A stretch of DNA of 64,000 nucleotides. It comes from Telopea speciosissima. Taxonomy: Eukaryota > Streptophyta > Magnoliopsida > Proteales > Proteaceae. The notes beneath the pieces are model-generated. The model had not been told where the DNA came from, did no database searches, and worked only from the letters and a program-made list of their open reading frames with translations. The stretch's first letter is position 1, and each line of letters begins with the position of its first letter. The position numbers and the translations under genes are program-made. The DNA is taken from assembly GCF_018873765.1 (NCBI RefSeq), contig NC_057916.1, positions 11,116,001-11,180,000 of the forward strand. The letters are read 5' to 3'. Positions 13,096 to 24,066 of this stretch are shown here, in pieces.

Positions 13096-13429
13096 TAAGC
13101 TGTTTTGCTTTTCTCACCTCCTTCATCTATGATATGTCCTTAAAAGGATGACTCCCATTAAAAATCTGTTTAGAAGTCTGAGGATTTCCATCCAAGCATA
13201 GAAAAAATGAAGAACAAACTACAAAATTGATGATCTTGTCGTTGCAGAAACTAAACAGTTGACTCAAACTAATTGTCTCTCTCTCTCAATTGGTCACTCC
13301 TTAGAGCTTACCAAATATATACGTTAGAAGAAGTAATTGGGAAGACCAATGTTGCAAAATTCGTGAGTGATTGGCGCTATTTAGAAAATTTTTAAGACTT
13401 CTCCTAAAAAGATTAGAAGTTTGAACACA

Positions 13430-14290
13430 ATCTGATGATTATCATTGCAGAGAATGCAATCGAACTTTCCACATATAGAAACAAATTAAATCTGATACAC
13501 GAGCGGTGAAAATCCGTTTCGTACTTACGGATGCTGTGCCAAATGCAGAGGACCTGTCGTAATTATATCCTCCAACACTCAAAAGATTTCTCCGAAAAGG
13601 ATTGGATGACTCCAGAGACCAACACAGATCTTCTACGGTGCGCTGTCCTGTCCTGCCTGTGCTGCGCAGACACAGGACCACACACAATGACCGCCTTACC
13701 CCCTGCTTGGGCAACGCGCTCGGGCAGGGGTAAGCCAGAGACTCTCTAATTAAGTCAACTACTCTATATGAACAAGTTGGGATATATACATGTAACTACT
13801 GTTCCTGAAGGCTCATTACTTCACCAATCTCTCTAATCTCATTCTCACTCTGTGAGGAGTGTGAATGGTGATTCTCTAAAGAATACTTTTTCCATTCTCA
13901 TGTGAAAAGGGTTAGTAGCTATGGATTCCAAAACTGACTCAAATTAAGAGCAAACTTGATTCAGTGTCGAGTGTCAAACTCAGAGTGGTGGATAGCCTTC
14001 CACCTTCATCATAAGTCACAGAAGCAAATAACCATATAGAATGGGGGAGAAGAAGAAGAAGAAGAAGCATGATATATAATGTCATAGTCTTTCTTATCAG
14101 AGATAAACAATATTATCAAACAGTTTGGCACCTTAAGCTAGCATTGCGTGTCTTAATTGTCTTAAACTAAGAAGAAAACTCATAAAAGTCTTAATAGTGA
14201 TTAGGGCTGCTGCTTGACTGTTCTACAAGATTTCTTGAAATTGTTAGGCAGAATATTGCTGAAAACAAAAAAGAGGTCTTAATAAGATAT
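13430..14290. repeat. Local duplicated block, copy B
   Basis: Second copy of the block at 11185-11770, same orientation and order of landmarks. It differs by an extra GC-rich segment at about 13455-13745 (including tgtgctgcgcagacacagg and gcttgggcaacgcgctcggg) that looks like an inserted element. On the minus strand the end near 14220-14280 has a splice-acceptor-like ttttttgttttcag followed by a short frame with a TVKQ motif and stop, recalling copy A. Neither copy has a clear long open frame. Confidence 0.6.
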
Positions 14291-15351
14291 GATAATTAAC
14301 TAACTTATTAAGATTTTTATGGATCATATCAATTCTTCATCTTCCTCCTCTACACAGTAAATCCATTGACCTAAACCATATGTTTCTTGTTCAAATTATT
14401 GGTATTTGTGAGCTAGGCTACAATGGCTACAAATTATTGGTATTTGTGATCATATATTAAAAGAGGTGAGTGATCTCTCTAGTAGAGACAATGACACGAT
14501 ATTGTCCGCTTTGACAGATGGGTCTCATAGTTTTAAGACGTATCATGTCAAATAAGGAGGTCATAGCATATATGCGCATTCCATCATATATCCTCAACAC
14601 ATGTCGCCATCAATTCTAGAAAGGATCAAATTTCAAGATCCAACCACAGTCAAATGCACGCGGAGATGGGGAATTAAAAGTACAACTCAAGGACCACTGC
14701 GTGTTTTTTTTCTTCTCCTTCTTCTTCTATTCTTCTTCTCCTCCTTCCTGGATCCTCACAAATACAGGCTGCTTGTGACCAAGAATGAGTTGGGAGAAAA
14801 CAAAAGTACTTCAACAACTCAGTGAACTTCCACGAAATATTATTATCAACCATAATCAACCCCCTTATGTTGACAAAAATTAACAATAGCTCAGTTCACC
14901 TTGTAGATTTTCTAAGTTTAAAAATAAAATATTTTTTTTTGAAGAAAAATCTTGTAGAAGAAGAACAAAATATAGAATAATTTGAATCAGTCTTAATTGA
15001 CTGTTATTGAAAATTCTGTAAGTAATTAGTTGGTTTCTAGAAGTGGAAATGGAAGTGGTAGGTAGCAGCATTGAAAGAGAAAAGAAAAAAAAAAGGTTAT
15101 AATTGAATCATTTTTTTAGTTCTCATCATTCTTGAAAGCTAGCTAGAGCCTAGAAGGTTTGGTGAGGATCTCATAAACAAAAGAAAATATACATTTTAGA
15201 CTAATGTAACCATACATCACCAAAAGCTAGAAAGAATAATAAGTGATATAGAATACTACATTTTAGTTAATTTCAACACCTAGCCCAAAGTAATCCACAG
15301 TCTTAAAGAAAATTCTTTCAAACACATATAGCCATTTATGTGCAATATCTA

Positions 15352-15373
15352 TACTCTCTCTCTCTCTCTCTCT
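15352..15373. repeat. CT microsatellite
   Basis: A run of ct dinucleotides within otherwise unremarkable intergenic sequence. Similar GA/CT tracts occur at 2210-2220, 3616-3641, 10464-10488, 11212-11240, 28448-28470 and 28660-28690. Confidence 0.8.
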
Positions 15374-15860
15374 TACACACACGCCCACAAATGAAAAACG
15401 TGCGATCACAATTTCTTACAATGGTTTTAGTCCACCTTTGACTCACAAACTATTGGTTTAGCCAAAATGACCCAGTTCCCACGATAGGTGGCAAATCCAT
15501 TGAGTAGAGCCATGACTTCCAAAAAGGAGAAATAAATCCTAAAGGTTTTTTCATTTATGGTGAAGAAGGAATTTTTTCACTATTATCATCGGTCTCATTT
15601 GACTGGGCTAAAAAGGGGGTCTCAACCTTGTAAAATGAGGAATAAGAGTTTATGATGATATATGAGTCCAATCACAAGGTCAAATCACCGATGATGAAGG
15701 AATAATTTTCTTTTTCCATAAGTGAAGGAAAACTTTTGCCAATCTTAAGAATTTGTTCTTTGGTTTTGTTAAGGTCACAAGAACTCTTACTAATAGCTCA
15801 CGATTCTAATATAAACACATCTTTGGGTATCGTCAATCATGTAAAATAAAGAAAAAAATG

Positions 15861-16030
15861 ATCAAATTTTCCTTAAGCCATGGTGAATGGGATCCCATTC
15901 ACTGTGGGGCTTCAGATGTGTGTGGGAGGTATTTTGAGAGACAAACTAAAACCCTATAGGGATTTGTAAACTCTAAGATGGTAGGGTACAACCTTCACCA
16001 TACGTGGGCGCGTGGTGAAAGAAAACTTTT
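15861..16030. mobile_element. MITE, ttttccttaagccatggtgaa type, copy 1
   Basis: The segment begins atcaaattttccttaagcca and ends with a partial inverse, gtggtgaaagaaaactttt. The interior (gggcttcagatg, aaaccctat) is shared with the element at 21157-21319. The ends are more diverged here than in that copy. Confidence 0.5.
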
Positions 16031-16237
16031 ATCAAGAAAAAAAATGAAAATTAATCAAATCAATAGGACATTTTTTGACAAGTCAATGTACAACCAGACC
16101 TTGTTCCTTTGTTCCTCATCATGGCCATCAAGTTAGAGATTTTATTTTCCTTTCTATGTGAAAAGCTACGATTCGTTACAAACATCTATATTTGACGTGT
16201 GAAGGGTTGATTTTATCATTGAATTATCAAATCAATA

Positions 16238-16402
16238 GGATATAAATACGAATTTTTACCTGCTGCTGTGTCATTGTGCGGTGCAGTAGTGGACATATGT
16301 GCACAACGGGTCCCATTGTACACACATGATCGCTGCTGCGCCGCACGATGCGCACAGCAGCGCCTCCAATACTGGAGCGGATAAAAATCCATATAAATAC
16401 TG
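16238..16402. mobile_element. Fold-back element / near-palindrome, copy 2
   Basis: The core arms gctgctgtgtcattgtgcgg (from 16262) and ccgcacgatgcgcacagcag (to 16360) are nearly complementary, with the axis near 16310 (acgggtccc). Outer AT-rich arms (tataaatacgaatttttacc and ggataaaaatccatataaat) extend the pairing. This gives a long imperfect hairpin. Arm motifs resemble those at 8410-8524. Interpretation as a MITE or hairpin-RNA source is inferred. Confidence 0.6.
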
Positions 16403-16689
16403 CTGTACAGGAGGATCATTCAAGATGAACCTGCTTGATGATGTGTTTGGACCTCCTGTTTTGCATAAAAGAAAAATAAAGCTTTCAGTTTTTACATAAA
16501 AAAAATTTTATAATGTGGTAATAGAAGAGTGTATAGTAATATGTCAATATATGGTTGTTTTGCAAATGGGTATTTCTGTAATCTGTAATTCACTCAAGGT
16601 TAAAGGTTATGGCTAACCCATATTAGGGCTGGTCCCCTTGATTGTGAAATATCACTATAGGGTCTACCTATATATTGAACTGATCTCTT

Positions 16690-16940
16690 AAGTTTTTTTT
16701 TTTTTTTTGGGAGAGGGTTAGGCATGTCGCTTGCTTTCGATAAACTAGTGGGATGCATTAATCACAAGGCTGAATACAGGAGGGCAAGTGGGTCTTTTCC
16801 AAAGGGTGAGGAGAGAGGAAGACACATGTTGGGCACCCTGGCAATGTATCCAACTTCTTTTTTAAGGGACAAGGTTTTCCATGTCAATAGTGGGGGAGAG
16901 GGGAATCTCTTACCCTTATATCAATCATGGTATTAAAAAC
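16690..16940 (-). repeat. Possible reverse-orientation retroposon
   Basis: A run of 18 T at about 16691-16708 is followed by gggagagggttaggcatgtc. This would be the 3' end of a poly(A)-tailed insertion on the minus strand. No promoter boxes, domains or clear target duplication were found. Confidence 0.25.
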
Positions 16941-17683
16941 GGTTTCGTTTTTGTAGGGGATCCACATGGTTAAGGAAGAGAGAGAGTATCAAAATAGAAC
17001 CCACATGATTAAAATTTCAAAGAAACATGGGAAAGAGTCCCTACATTGTTGATGTGGGGTTCTTTTCCCTTTTTTAAATAACTTGCTCAATCACAGAACA
17101 AACATTTGTTTTGACAATTGGTAAAATTTGATTGAAGCAAATTTTGACACAAGTAAAGGATGACGTAGATAACAAATCCACAAAGTTTCATTACCTACAA
17201 AACTACCACCTAACTGTTCGAATAGTTCTAGTGTCTGTAAAAATAACTACGAGTTTGATATTGCTTACAATGCAAAAACAACTACTTAAACTACTATCAA
17301 TATGATAAGTTGATAGGAGAAAGTTCCTCACAATATTAATGTAGGAGAATCTCCCATACCACATCAGAAACCGGTATCATTCACAAGGATCCCACATAAG
17401 AATAGAAGATAGAAAACAATAAAATAAAATAAAAAAACTCATATGAGAGGACAATAGTACGTAAACAAAATTTTCCTTTATAAGTTAACAGGCGAAGGGT
17501 ATTATCAAAAAAAATAAAAAAGGCAGAGGGTGGACACGCCACCCGCTCGCTAGCTGCCTGGACCAATGGACCGGTGGTACAGGGAGAGGTAATTAAGATG
17601 ATCCTTTCCAAGGGGATGGAAGAGAGACAGACGCAGCCTGGTCGCCATCATGGCAATGGGCCCAGACTTTTTCCTAAATTATA

Positions 17684-17734
17684 AATCTATTTTTTATGAT
17701 TTCAACCCAAAAAAATAATCTATTTTTTATGATT
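17684..17734 (+). mobile_element. Ultra-short poly(A) retroposon scar
   Basis: An 18-bp perfect direct repeat aatctattttttatgatt (17684-17701 and 17717-17734) flanks a 15-bp insert, tcaacccaaaaaaat. The insert ends in an A run after accc, like the 3' end of the L1 in this window (tattcaccc then A). Confidence 0.75.
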
Positions 17735-18016
17735 AAAAATAAAAATAAAAACAGAAAAACCAAACAACTACTTGGACCCGTGCATTTAGGGGTGTCTCGT
17801 AGGAGCCCCCAACTCCTCTTATGGGTTGTCCTGCGTCAAAGCCTCTCAAGTCTCAACCAAGTAGATGTCATTAGACGCGATAGTTATTAATTATCCATGA
17901 ATGAATGACCCTAAATAGCACCACAGACCTTAAGGTCTGTTTGGCGTGCCGGTCTTTTAACGTTCCAAATGGATGTCAAAGTCGCATTCTTTTAGAGTCA
18001 GCACCAAACGATGACC

Positions 18017-18066
18017 AACCACTACAACTAATCAACTATATTTCACCAAAAAAACCACTACAACTA
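18017..18066 (+). mobile_element. Ultra-short poly(A) retroposon scar
   Basis: A perfect direct repeat aaccactacaacta (18017-18030 and 18053-18066) flanks a 22-bp insert that ends tatttcacc plus A run. The terminal tttcacc(A)n closely matches the end of the L1 at 55341-55363. Confidence 0.8.
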
Positions 18067-18495
18067 TGTGTCCATGACTTCTTGTTCTACACAGCCACAA
18101 AGCCACTAAAATATCTAAATTAAATGCTTTGTTTTGCTAAATCCAGCGTAGTCGTTGGCCAGAATTTCATTGTTAATATCCCATTAGAAGACTTAATCGA
18201 GGACATTAATTGCCTAATTGGAATTAGTGGAGTCATCTTCAACTTTCAATTAATAGTTTACGGAGGAAAAAGGACACATGATGTTTTTGTTTTTTTGGAC
18301 AGTGTTATGACGACACATGTCCTTTTAATTTCATAAATATCTTTTCATGTTGTCATTAAGAGTGTTTAGAGAGACACTCGTGTTTTGTGGTTTGGATCAT
18401 GAATTATCTCGAAAAGGTTATTTTGAAAGGGTTATAAAAAATCCAGACATTTTCAGGATTTACATAAAGTTGTAAGAAGATAGCTTATAATCCTC

Positions 18496-18647
18496 TTTTT
18501 TTTTTTTCTTTTTTTTTTTTTTTGGAGACAGGAGAAGTATCCGACTTTAGGCCGACTAAATCCCCCTTGGACTCGTACATGATCCCCGTTTCATGCACGA
18601 ACCGAAAGCTTCTGGACTCTAGTGAATCTCAGGCGGGTGGCCCCAAG
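18496..18647 (-). mobile_element. 5'-truncated SINE copy, reverse orientation
   Basis: A T-rich tract at 18496-18523 is the poly(A) tail on the minus strand. The far end (18626-18647) matches the SINE at 21494-21716 in 21 of 22 positions over its cacccgcctgagat region. The tRNA-like promoter half is missing, as expected for 5' truncation. The middle is diverged. Confidence 0.55.
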
Positions 18648-19559
18648 AAATTATGCAACAACAAAGGTTTTATTTACATTGACAATATAGATATTTTGCC
18701 GACTCACATATATTCTTGTGTTGTGGTATTGGAACGTGGAAAAGTTTTAGTTTCCACAATTTATGGAAGAAAAAAGACACTTACCGGGGGCGAAGGGAAA
18801 CTATATTATGTCGTATTCACAACAAAGGGGGCCCAGCAAATGAGTTGTGTCATACATGACATATCAAACATGACATGTATGGCTGAGACTCGAGATGGTA
18901 CTACCAGAAAATGAAATGACAGACCAGAGTGGCCCCTCTCCCTATAGTATATTTTGAATGGTAAAATCTAATTGACACCGACATTGGTGACATTTAATAC
19001 ACATCAAATCATGAATATAGTCCAGCTCGAGGGGAAGATGTTTAAAAGATGTGACAGATTGAAGTTGCCATATTTGCGACTTAATTGGCCAAAAAATAAA
19101 AATTGATGTTTCTATTTTTCCAATGGAAAATCTTTACTGAGAATATGCTCAAGTCTCTGCTTAGCTTAGAAGGAAGGACCACTGTATTAGATTTGCCCCA
19201 TATTTTCTTTGCTCATGTGATTGGAAAATCTGTAGCCCTTAAAAGATCGTAGTGTGAGGTTGTTAATTGCTCATTTTTGGGATGATCCAGTTTTAATTGG
19301 GTTGGTTTTGTATTATTTTTTGGGAAGAAGTTTCGATCGTGCATGGTGCATCACCATGCACATAGTCGTTGGATGGGGATGAAGGAAGTGCACCGTAGAC
19401 CCTCATCCCCACCTATCTAACAATTGTGTTTATGACCAGTGTACATCATACATGACTATGCATAAATCTTTTGCCTTATTTTTTCCACCAAAATTCCAAA
19501 TCCTACTTTTATTGTCTAAAATATATTGAAAGTTTAAAGTTATTGTTTCAAACCTTCCT

Positions 19560-20402
19560 CTTTGAAATAAGAGTGTCAGTCAGTATAATATCGGGAATTC
19601 AGTATGATTTCGCTTAATTTGGTACATAAGGCAGAAAGTAGATACCAAAACTGTATTGTATCGATTATAAACTGCATTTTTTAATGTTGAGATCATACCG
19701 ACTCGATGCAGTTTCGATTCAATTTGTATTCAGTATCAAAAACACTTTTTTATTTGATATTAAATACAATTTCTTATTCGGTATTGAGGCAGCAAGGCAG
19801 TGAAACAAGAGGTTCAAGGTTTGTTGAGGAAGAAAAGCAGTGAAACTAGAGGTTCAAGGCTTGTTGAGGTCTTGAGCCTTTGAGGAGGAGATTGAAGTAG
19901 TGAAGCAGAAGCACAGCACTGCACAATGCCTCAACCCGAACTATAGAGAAATTAGGATTAGAAAATTTAGAATGATTAGTAGGTTTAGGGTTTTGACTTT
20001 AGCATGTTATACACTTTGACTTTACACTTAATGCCCCAGAGCTATTGGTCGAGTGGCGCCTGAAGGAGACATTCACATAGGCTCATTTTCAATTGATAAA
20101 TGGATTACTTTATGATTCGGAGTACTCCGTATGTATTTGGAATAAGCCTCTGATGTGATGCGAGAGGCACACCGGAGTTGTTGGAGGCTTTGATGGTAAG
20201 GCGAGCATATATATATAAATACACTAACATACATAGCCTCGGTTTGGTACAAAAACACATAATTTGATACTGTACTTGAAATTCGATATGGTTTGGTTTT
20301 AAAACCGATACCACACCAAACCAAGAAAGATTCTATTTTTTCATACTAAAACAGGTTCGATATGATTTTAACCGGTTCCGAATTGACACCCTCACTTTGA
20401 AG
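19560..20402. mobile_element. hAT-type non-autonomous element with 8-bp TSD
   Basis: ctttgaaa (19560-19567) and ctttgaag (20395-20402) flank an 827-bp element whose ends are taagagtgtcag and its approximate inverse ttgacaccctca. The GTGTCA-type ends and 8-bp duplication fit hAT elements. Inside, motifs such as ggtttggt/accaaacc and atatcgg recur, and a roughly 45-bp unit (gcagtgaaac..gaggttcaagg) is doubled near 19798-19880. No transposase frame. Confidence 0.65.
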
Positions 20403-21156
20403 TGAGAAAAGATTTACAATAAACCTTGCAAGAAAAATGCAAAATTTGGAAGACACATGATAGCATGGGCAAACGCCTAAAGCTAGCCCACCATCTCAAA
20501 GTCTCAATTGTGAAAAGAGGGAACAACCAACCAAACCATGATTCCAACTACATGAAAGAAAAAGTAATAATTGTTTTTAAAGGATTGAAAATCAAAAGTT
20601 GAAATTGAAATGGGTCCCATTACTCCATTAGAGAGTAGCGAGTTCCCATGAAAATTTAAATCTCTTTTCAAACTATAAACTCATCGTTCTCATTAAAAAC
20701 TATTTTGTAAATGGTTCTTTGGCTTGAGATCCTTTACACATGTATATTGGACTTTACCTTCTTTCCTAGCAGCTATTTTACCTTTTATTTAAAGAAAGCT
20801 AGCTATTCAACTCACCCAAGCCTTTTACTTCCTTTACTTTCCCTCCCTCTCCTTTATTTAGATAAGATAAGATTCTTCTGCCAAATCTGCTCAATGCATG
20901 TAGCTTAATTTTAAAGAAAATAATCTTAACCTAATACCTATCCATATTGTCTAGACTATAGAAGCTAGTCAATTCAACTTTGTATAGTTGCTTGTTCTAA
21001 ATGTCTTAATTGATTTTTTAATGGCAAACATTCTTACATTCCCTTTAATCAATGAGAATCCTTACGAAATGTTCTTGACCTTTGTTTCTTAAAATGTTTA
21101 ATGACATGTATATATAAGTTCATGATTATCTTTTTTTTTCTGGTTTAATATATGTA

Positions 21157-21319
21157 TTAGGATTGAGTTTTTCTTAAGCCACAGTGAATGAGAATCTATT
21201 TACTATGAGGCTTCAAATGAGCACAGAAAGGTATCAGAAGGGTATATTGGAGAACATACTAAAACCCTAGGATGGTGTGTCGTGAATCCTCACCATGTGG
21301 TGAAGAAAAACTCTCCTAA
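21157..21319. mobile_element. MITE, ttaggattgagtttttctt type, copy 2
   Basis: The 5' end (ttaggattgagtttttctta, 21157) is matched in inverse at the 3' end (agaaaaactctcctaa, to 21319). The inverted ends extend about 35 bp with small gaps and include agccacagtgaat versus caccatgtgg. The interior is shared with the copy at 15861-16030. No coding capacity. Confidence 0.65.
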
Positions 21320-21482
21320 GTTTTATCCCTTGAACTATAGATTATGTACTCTTTTGTTTGGGATTGTCGGTGCCTATTCATACAGTAAGTATAAGGGAAC
21401 TGCACTTTTTAATTGTTTGGAAGATTAAATCCATTAATTCAATTGATTAACACTAAATTTTTTGATTGAGTACAATAAAAAC

Positions 21483-21726
21483 AAATATAGCTAACCCCAA
21501 GGGGGTAGCGTAGTTGGCAAGGGATGAGGCCTAAGGAAGCTGAAGGTCTTGAGTTCGACTACGCCTCCCCACTTGGGGTCACCCGCCTGAGATGAAACTC
21601 CCTAGTGTACATGGGGGCCTCAGTATCTCTTGATTCGTGTGTGTTGTGGGGTCGTACACAAACCCTAAAAGATTAGTCAGCCAAAGGCCAGATACCTCTT
21701 ATTCCAAAAAAAACCCAATATAGCTA
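21483..21726 (+). mobile_element. tRNA-derived SINE
   Basis: A 223-bp element (21494-21716) has internal RNA polymerase III promoter-like boxes: box A tagcgtagttgg at 21506-21517 and box B gagttcgacta at 21551-21561, at tRNA-like spacing. It ends cttattcc plus a short A tract and ccc. aaatatagcta (21483-21493) and aatatagcta (21717-21726) are the target duplication. Its 3' end (cttattcc then A) resembles that of the L1 in this window (cttattcaccc then A), consistent with L1-driven mobilisation, which is inference. Confidence 0.75.
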
Positions 21727-21766
21727 TATTTAGAACTTTTTGCATTGATCATAGACTATATATATC

Positions 21767-21806
21767 AAATGATACATTCTTTTTTTTTGGTAAAAATGAT
21801 ACATTC
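21767..21806 (-). mobile_element. Ultra-short poly(A) retroposon scar, reverse orientation
   Basis: A 13-bp perfect direct repeat aaatgatacattc (21767-21779 and 21794-21806) flanks a 14-bp insert that on the minus strand reads ttacc plus nine A. It is the mirror image of the insert at 24033-24050. Confidence 0.75.
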
Positions 21807-23206
21807 AACATGGTCAATGATTCACAAGTAGTTAAGGACTAAGGATTACAAAACTAAAGCAGAAAATAATGAAAGCTTCTGGTGTCATATGTGGGTTAAT
21901 AATTCTCTTCTTAGTTACAACCAAGAAACACAATAATGTGCTTATATGTTCTTCTGAACAATAAAAGAATTATGAACCCCACTAGTGGGTCTTCCTCTTA
22001 AAGAACATGTAATTAAAGGCCCTTGTTCCAAGAACTTGTTATTAATTATGATCAGATTCGACAAATAACAGTTCATCATAGCTAATTATATCTCTCTTCT
22101 TCCTTGATGATTTCATGTTATATGTCAAAAGACAAATAATGAAGGAATCCTTATTTGATGAGCACATAGAGATTCTTTCCTTGTGTCTGTGAAGGAAGTT
22201 GTTTATCAAATTTTGAAAAATGCTTCTAATTTTCACCCACGGCGAAGAGTGTGACGAAGAGAATCGAAGGGACATGATGCGACATCATCCTACCTTTTTT
22301 TTTAATGGTCCTATGGGTGGAAAATCCCTTTACTATGGGCGAAGAGAAATGTTCCTTATAAAATTTTAAGGAAAAAGATCCTTGTCAGGTTGTATAGCGC
22401 TTGCACTCAGACACAGAAGAGGGACTAAGGGCAAAATGACCGCCATACTCCGTAAAATGCAATCATCCCATCCCTATTGATTCCCTAATTAGTACTCTCA
22501 TTGGCCCCTATACTGGTGTGTGGGCTATGCATCCTGGTAGTTGTCCCCTACCCAAATTTTATATATGGGTATAGATTTATAGAGTTCTATATGTAGATGC
22601 AGAAAAAGCTAAATCAGTCTACGAATGTCAAAGCAATACAAATGGCAATGTCTCATGGGATGAAGGCTAACAATTCAAGAGGTCACATTAGAAAGATCTC
22701 TTATACCAAACCAAACCTACCCAAATAATCAGAATTATCTAACTAATAGAATTGTCTTTATAAGGCTTGAGCCACTGGCTCAATGTGTCACACTCTCACT
22801 TGTAGTCTTGTATCAATTATCAACCAGAGCTTTACTTACCAATTAAATTAAAGATTAAACTCATTAAAGATTTTTTTTGGGGGGGGGGGGGGGAGTGAAT
22901 GATCAAAAATGTTCAGTTGTGTGTACAATGTAAATGGTAAACTAGACTATATATTCTTTAAAATTAATGAATTATGAGCAAATCAGGTGGTCACAATCAT
23001 GAGACCTCTCAAGTTGAAGTGGACCAATCTAGCTAGGGTTACAATCCTTTGAGGCCCACATAACTTAAGAAGACTTTTTTTTATGATTTGGTCTTTAAAT
23101 TACTAACATAAGATGCCATGAACAGAAAATTTTGTCAATGAAATCGACAAGACAATACCAAAGATTAGCATTGACTTTGAAGTTCATTTTTCATTTAACA
23201 ATGAGA
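21807..23206. other. Intergenic, no gene seen
   Basis: No supported gene on either strand. Holds a 'ttttcacccacggcgaag' motif at about 22230 that recurs near 10545, 30447 and 63365, a GC-richer segment at 22387-22545 (including aaaatgaccgcc) that looks repeat-derived, and a T7G15-type tract at 22871-22894. Confidence 0.35.
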
Positions 23207-23411
23207 TTAAAATTATGGGAGAAAGAATGCTACCTGGGCGCTGGGCACTGTTCCCTCGCCCAGACACAAGGGCACGTAAAATTACTGTTATGTCTTCATG
23301 AAAAGGTAGAATTTCTTGGTGGTATGGCGATCATTTTTCTCGTTTTTGTGTCTGGACGAAAAGGCAATGTACTGCACATGTCCAGGTAGCATTCTCTTTC
23401 CTTAAAATTAT
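23207..23411. mobile_element. MITE with 10-bp TSD and about 20-bp inverted ends
   Basis: ttaaaattat at 23207-23216 is repeated exactly at 23402-23411. The 185-bp element between begins gggagaaagaatgctacctg and ends ccaggtagcattctctttcc, its near-perfect inverse. The interior is GC-rich at the 5' side (gcgctgggcac). Long inverted ends and a 9-10 bp duplication suggest a Mutator-type MITE. Confidence 0.8.
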
Positions 23412-24016
23412 ATGTTAAAGCCTAACGAAAAAGGTGGGGGAATCCCAACACCAGTCAAAAACAATATTCCTCCTTGGACTAGGTTGCTTGAAGGCTCAAT
23501 CTAAAATTTTAAAGCATTAAGTGGAGAGAGCTCCTCAAGTATATGAGACATAAGAATCTAAACAATGATTAAAAATTTGGAATCGAGATTCAGATCAATC
23601 CTAGTAAACCCTAACCCTAGTTTCAATTCTAGGATCCGTCGATTTGAATCGATCAAAATCAAGATCAGCCTCGATCAATTCACATAGTAATTGGCAAGTC
23701 CAAACCGATCAGAATGATATCAGCTTCAACCGATTCAGATAAGAATCGATTGATACAGCCACTCTCACGGACATGAACAAACTGATGTGAAATTATAGCT
23801 CAATAATTCCCAACAAGAATTGAAGAATCTTTGAGGTATGTAAGAGACAGCATCATGCACTGCTTGTGGTTGGCGACAGTCTGTTCTCTGGCCTACAATG
23901 TCTAGAGAAGATCGATCAAGCCGCGTGAGATGCACGTGGGATCAGTTATAAAGCTAAGACGCGTTTCAGGGGAACAATAACATCAATCATGATCATTACT
24001 TACAAAGAAATGATCC

Positions 24017-24066
24017 AGTGTTGCTTCAATGGTTTACCAAAAAAAAAAAAAGTGTTGCTTCAATGG
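24017..24066 (+). mobile_element. Ultra-short poly(A) retroposon scar
   Basis: A 16-bp perfect direct repeat agtgttgcttcaatgg (24017-24032 and 24051-24066) flanks an 18-bp insert, tttacc plus A run. This is the clearest example of the series. Confidence 0.85.

Noticed and set aside
17461..17540. Another micro-retroposon scar (aggcgaaggg ... aggcagaggg around tattatc plus A run)
   Set aside because: The flanking repeats match only partly and the insert is a mixed A/T run; chance is likely.
21506..21561. A tRNA gene
   Set aside because: Box A and box B are present, but no cloverleaf can be formed; flanking duplication and A tail identify a SINE.
22387..22545. A MITE with inverted ends around gtatagcgc and gggctatgc
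   Set aside because: Pairing is weak and no target duplication was found; left as unclassified repeat-like DNA.
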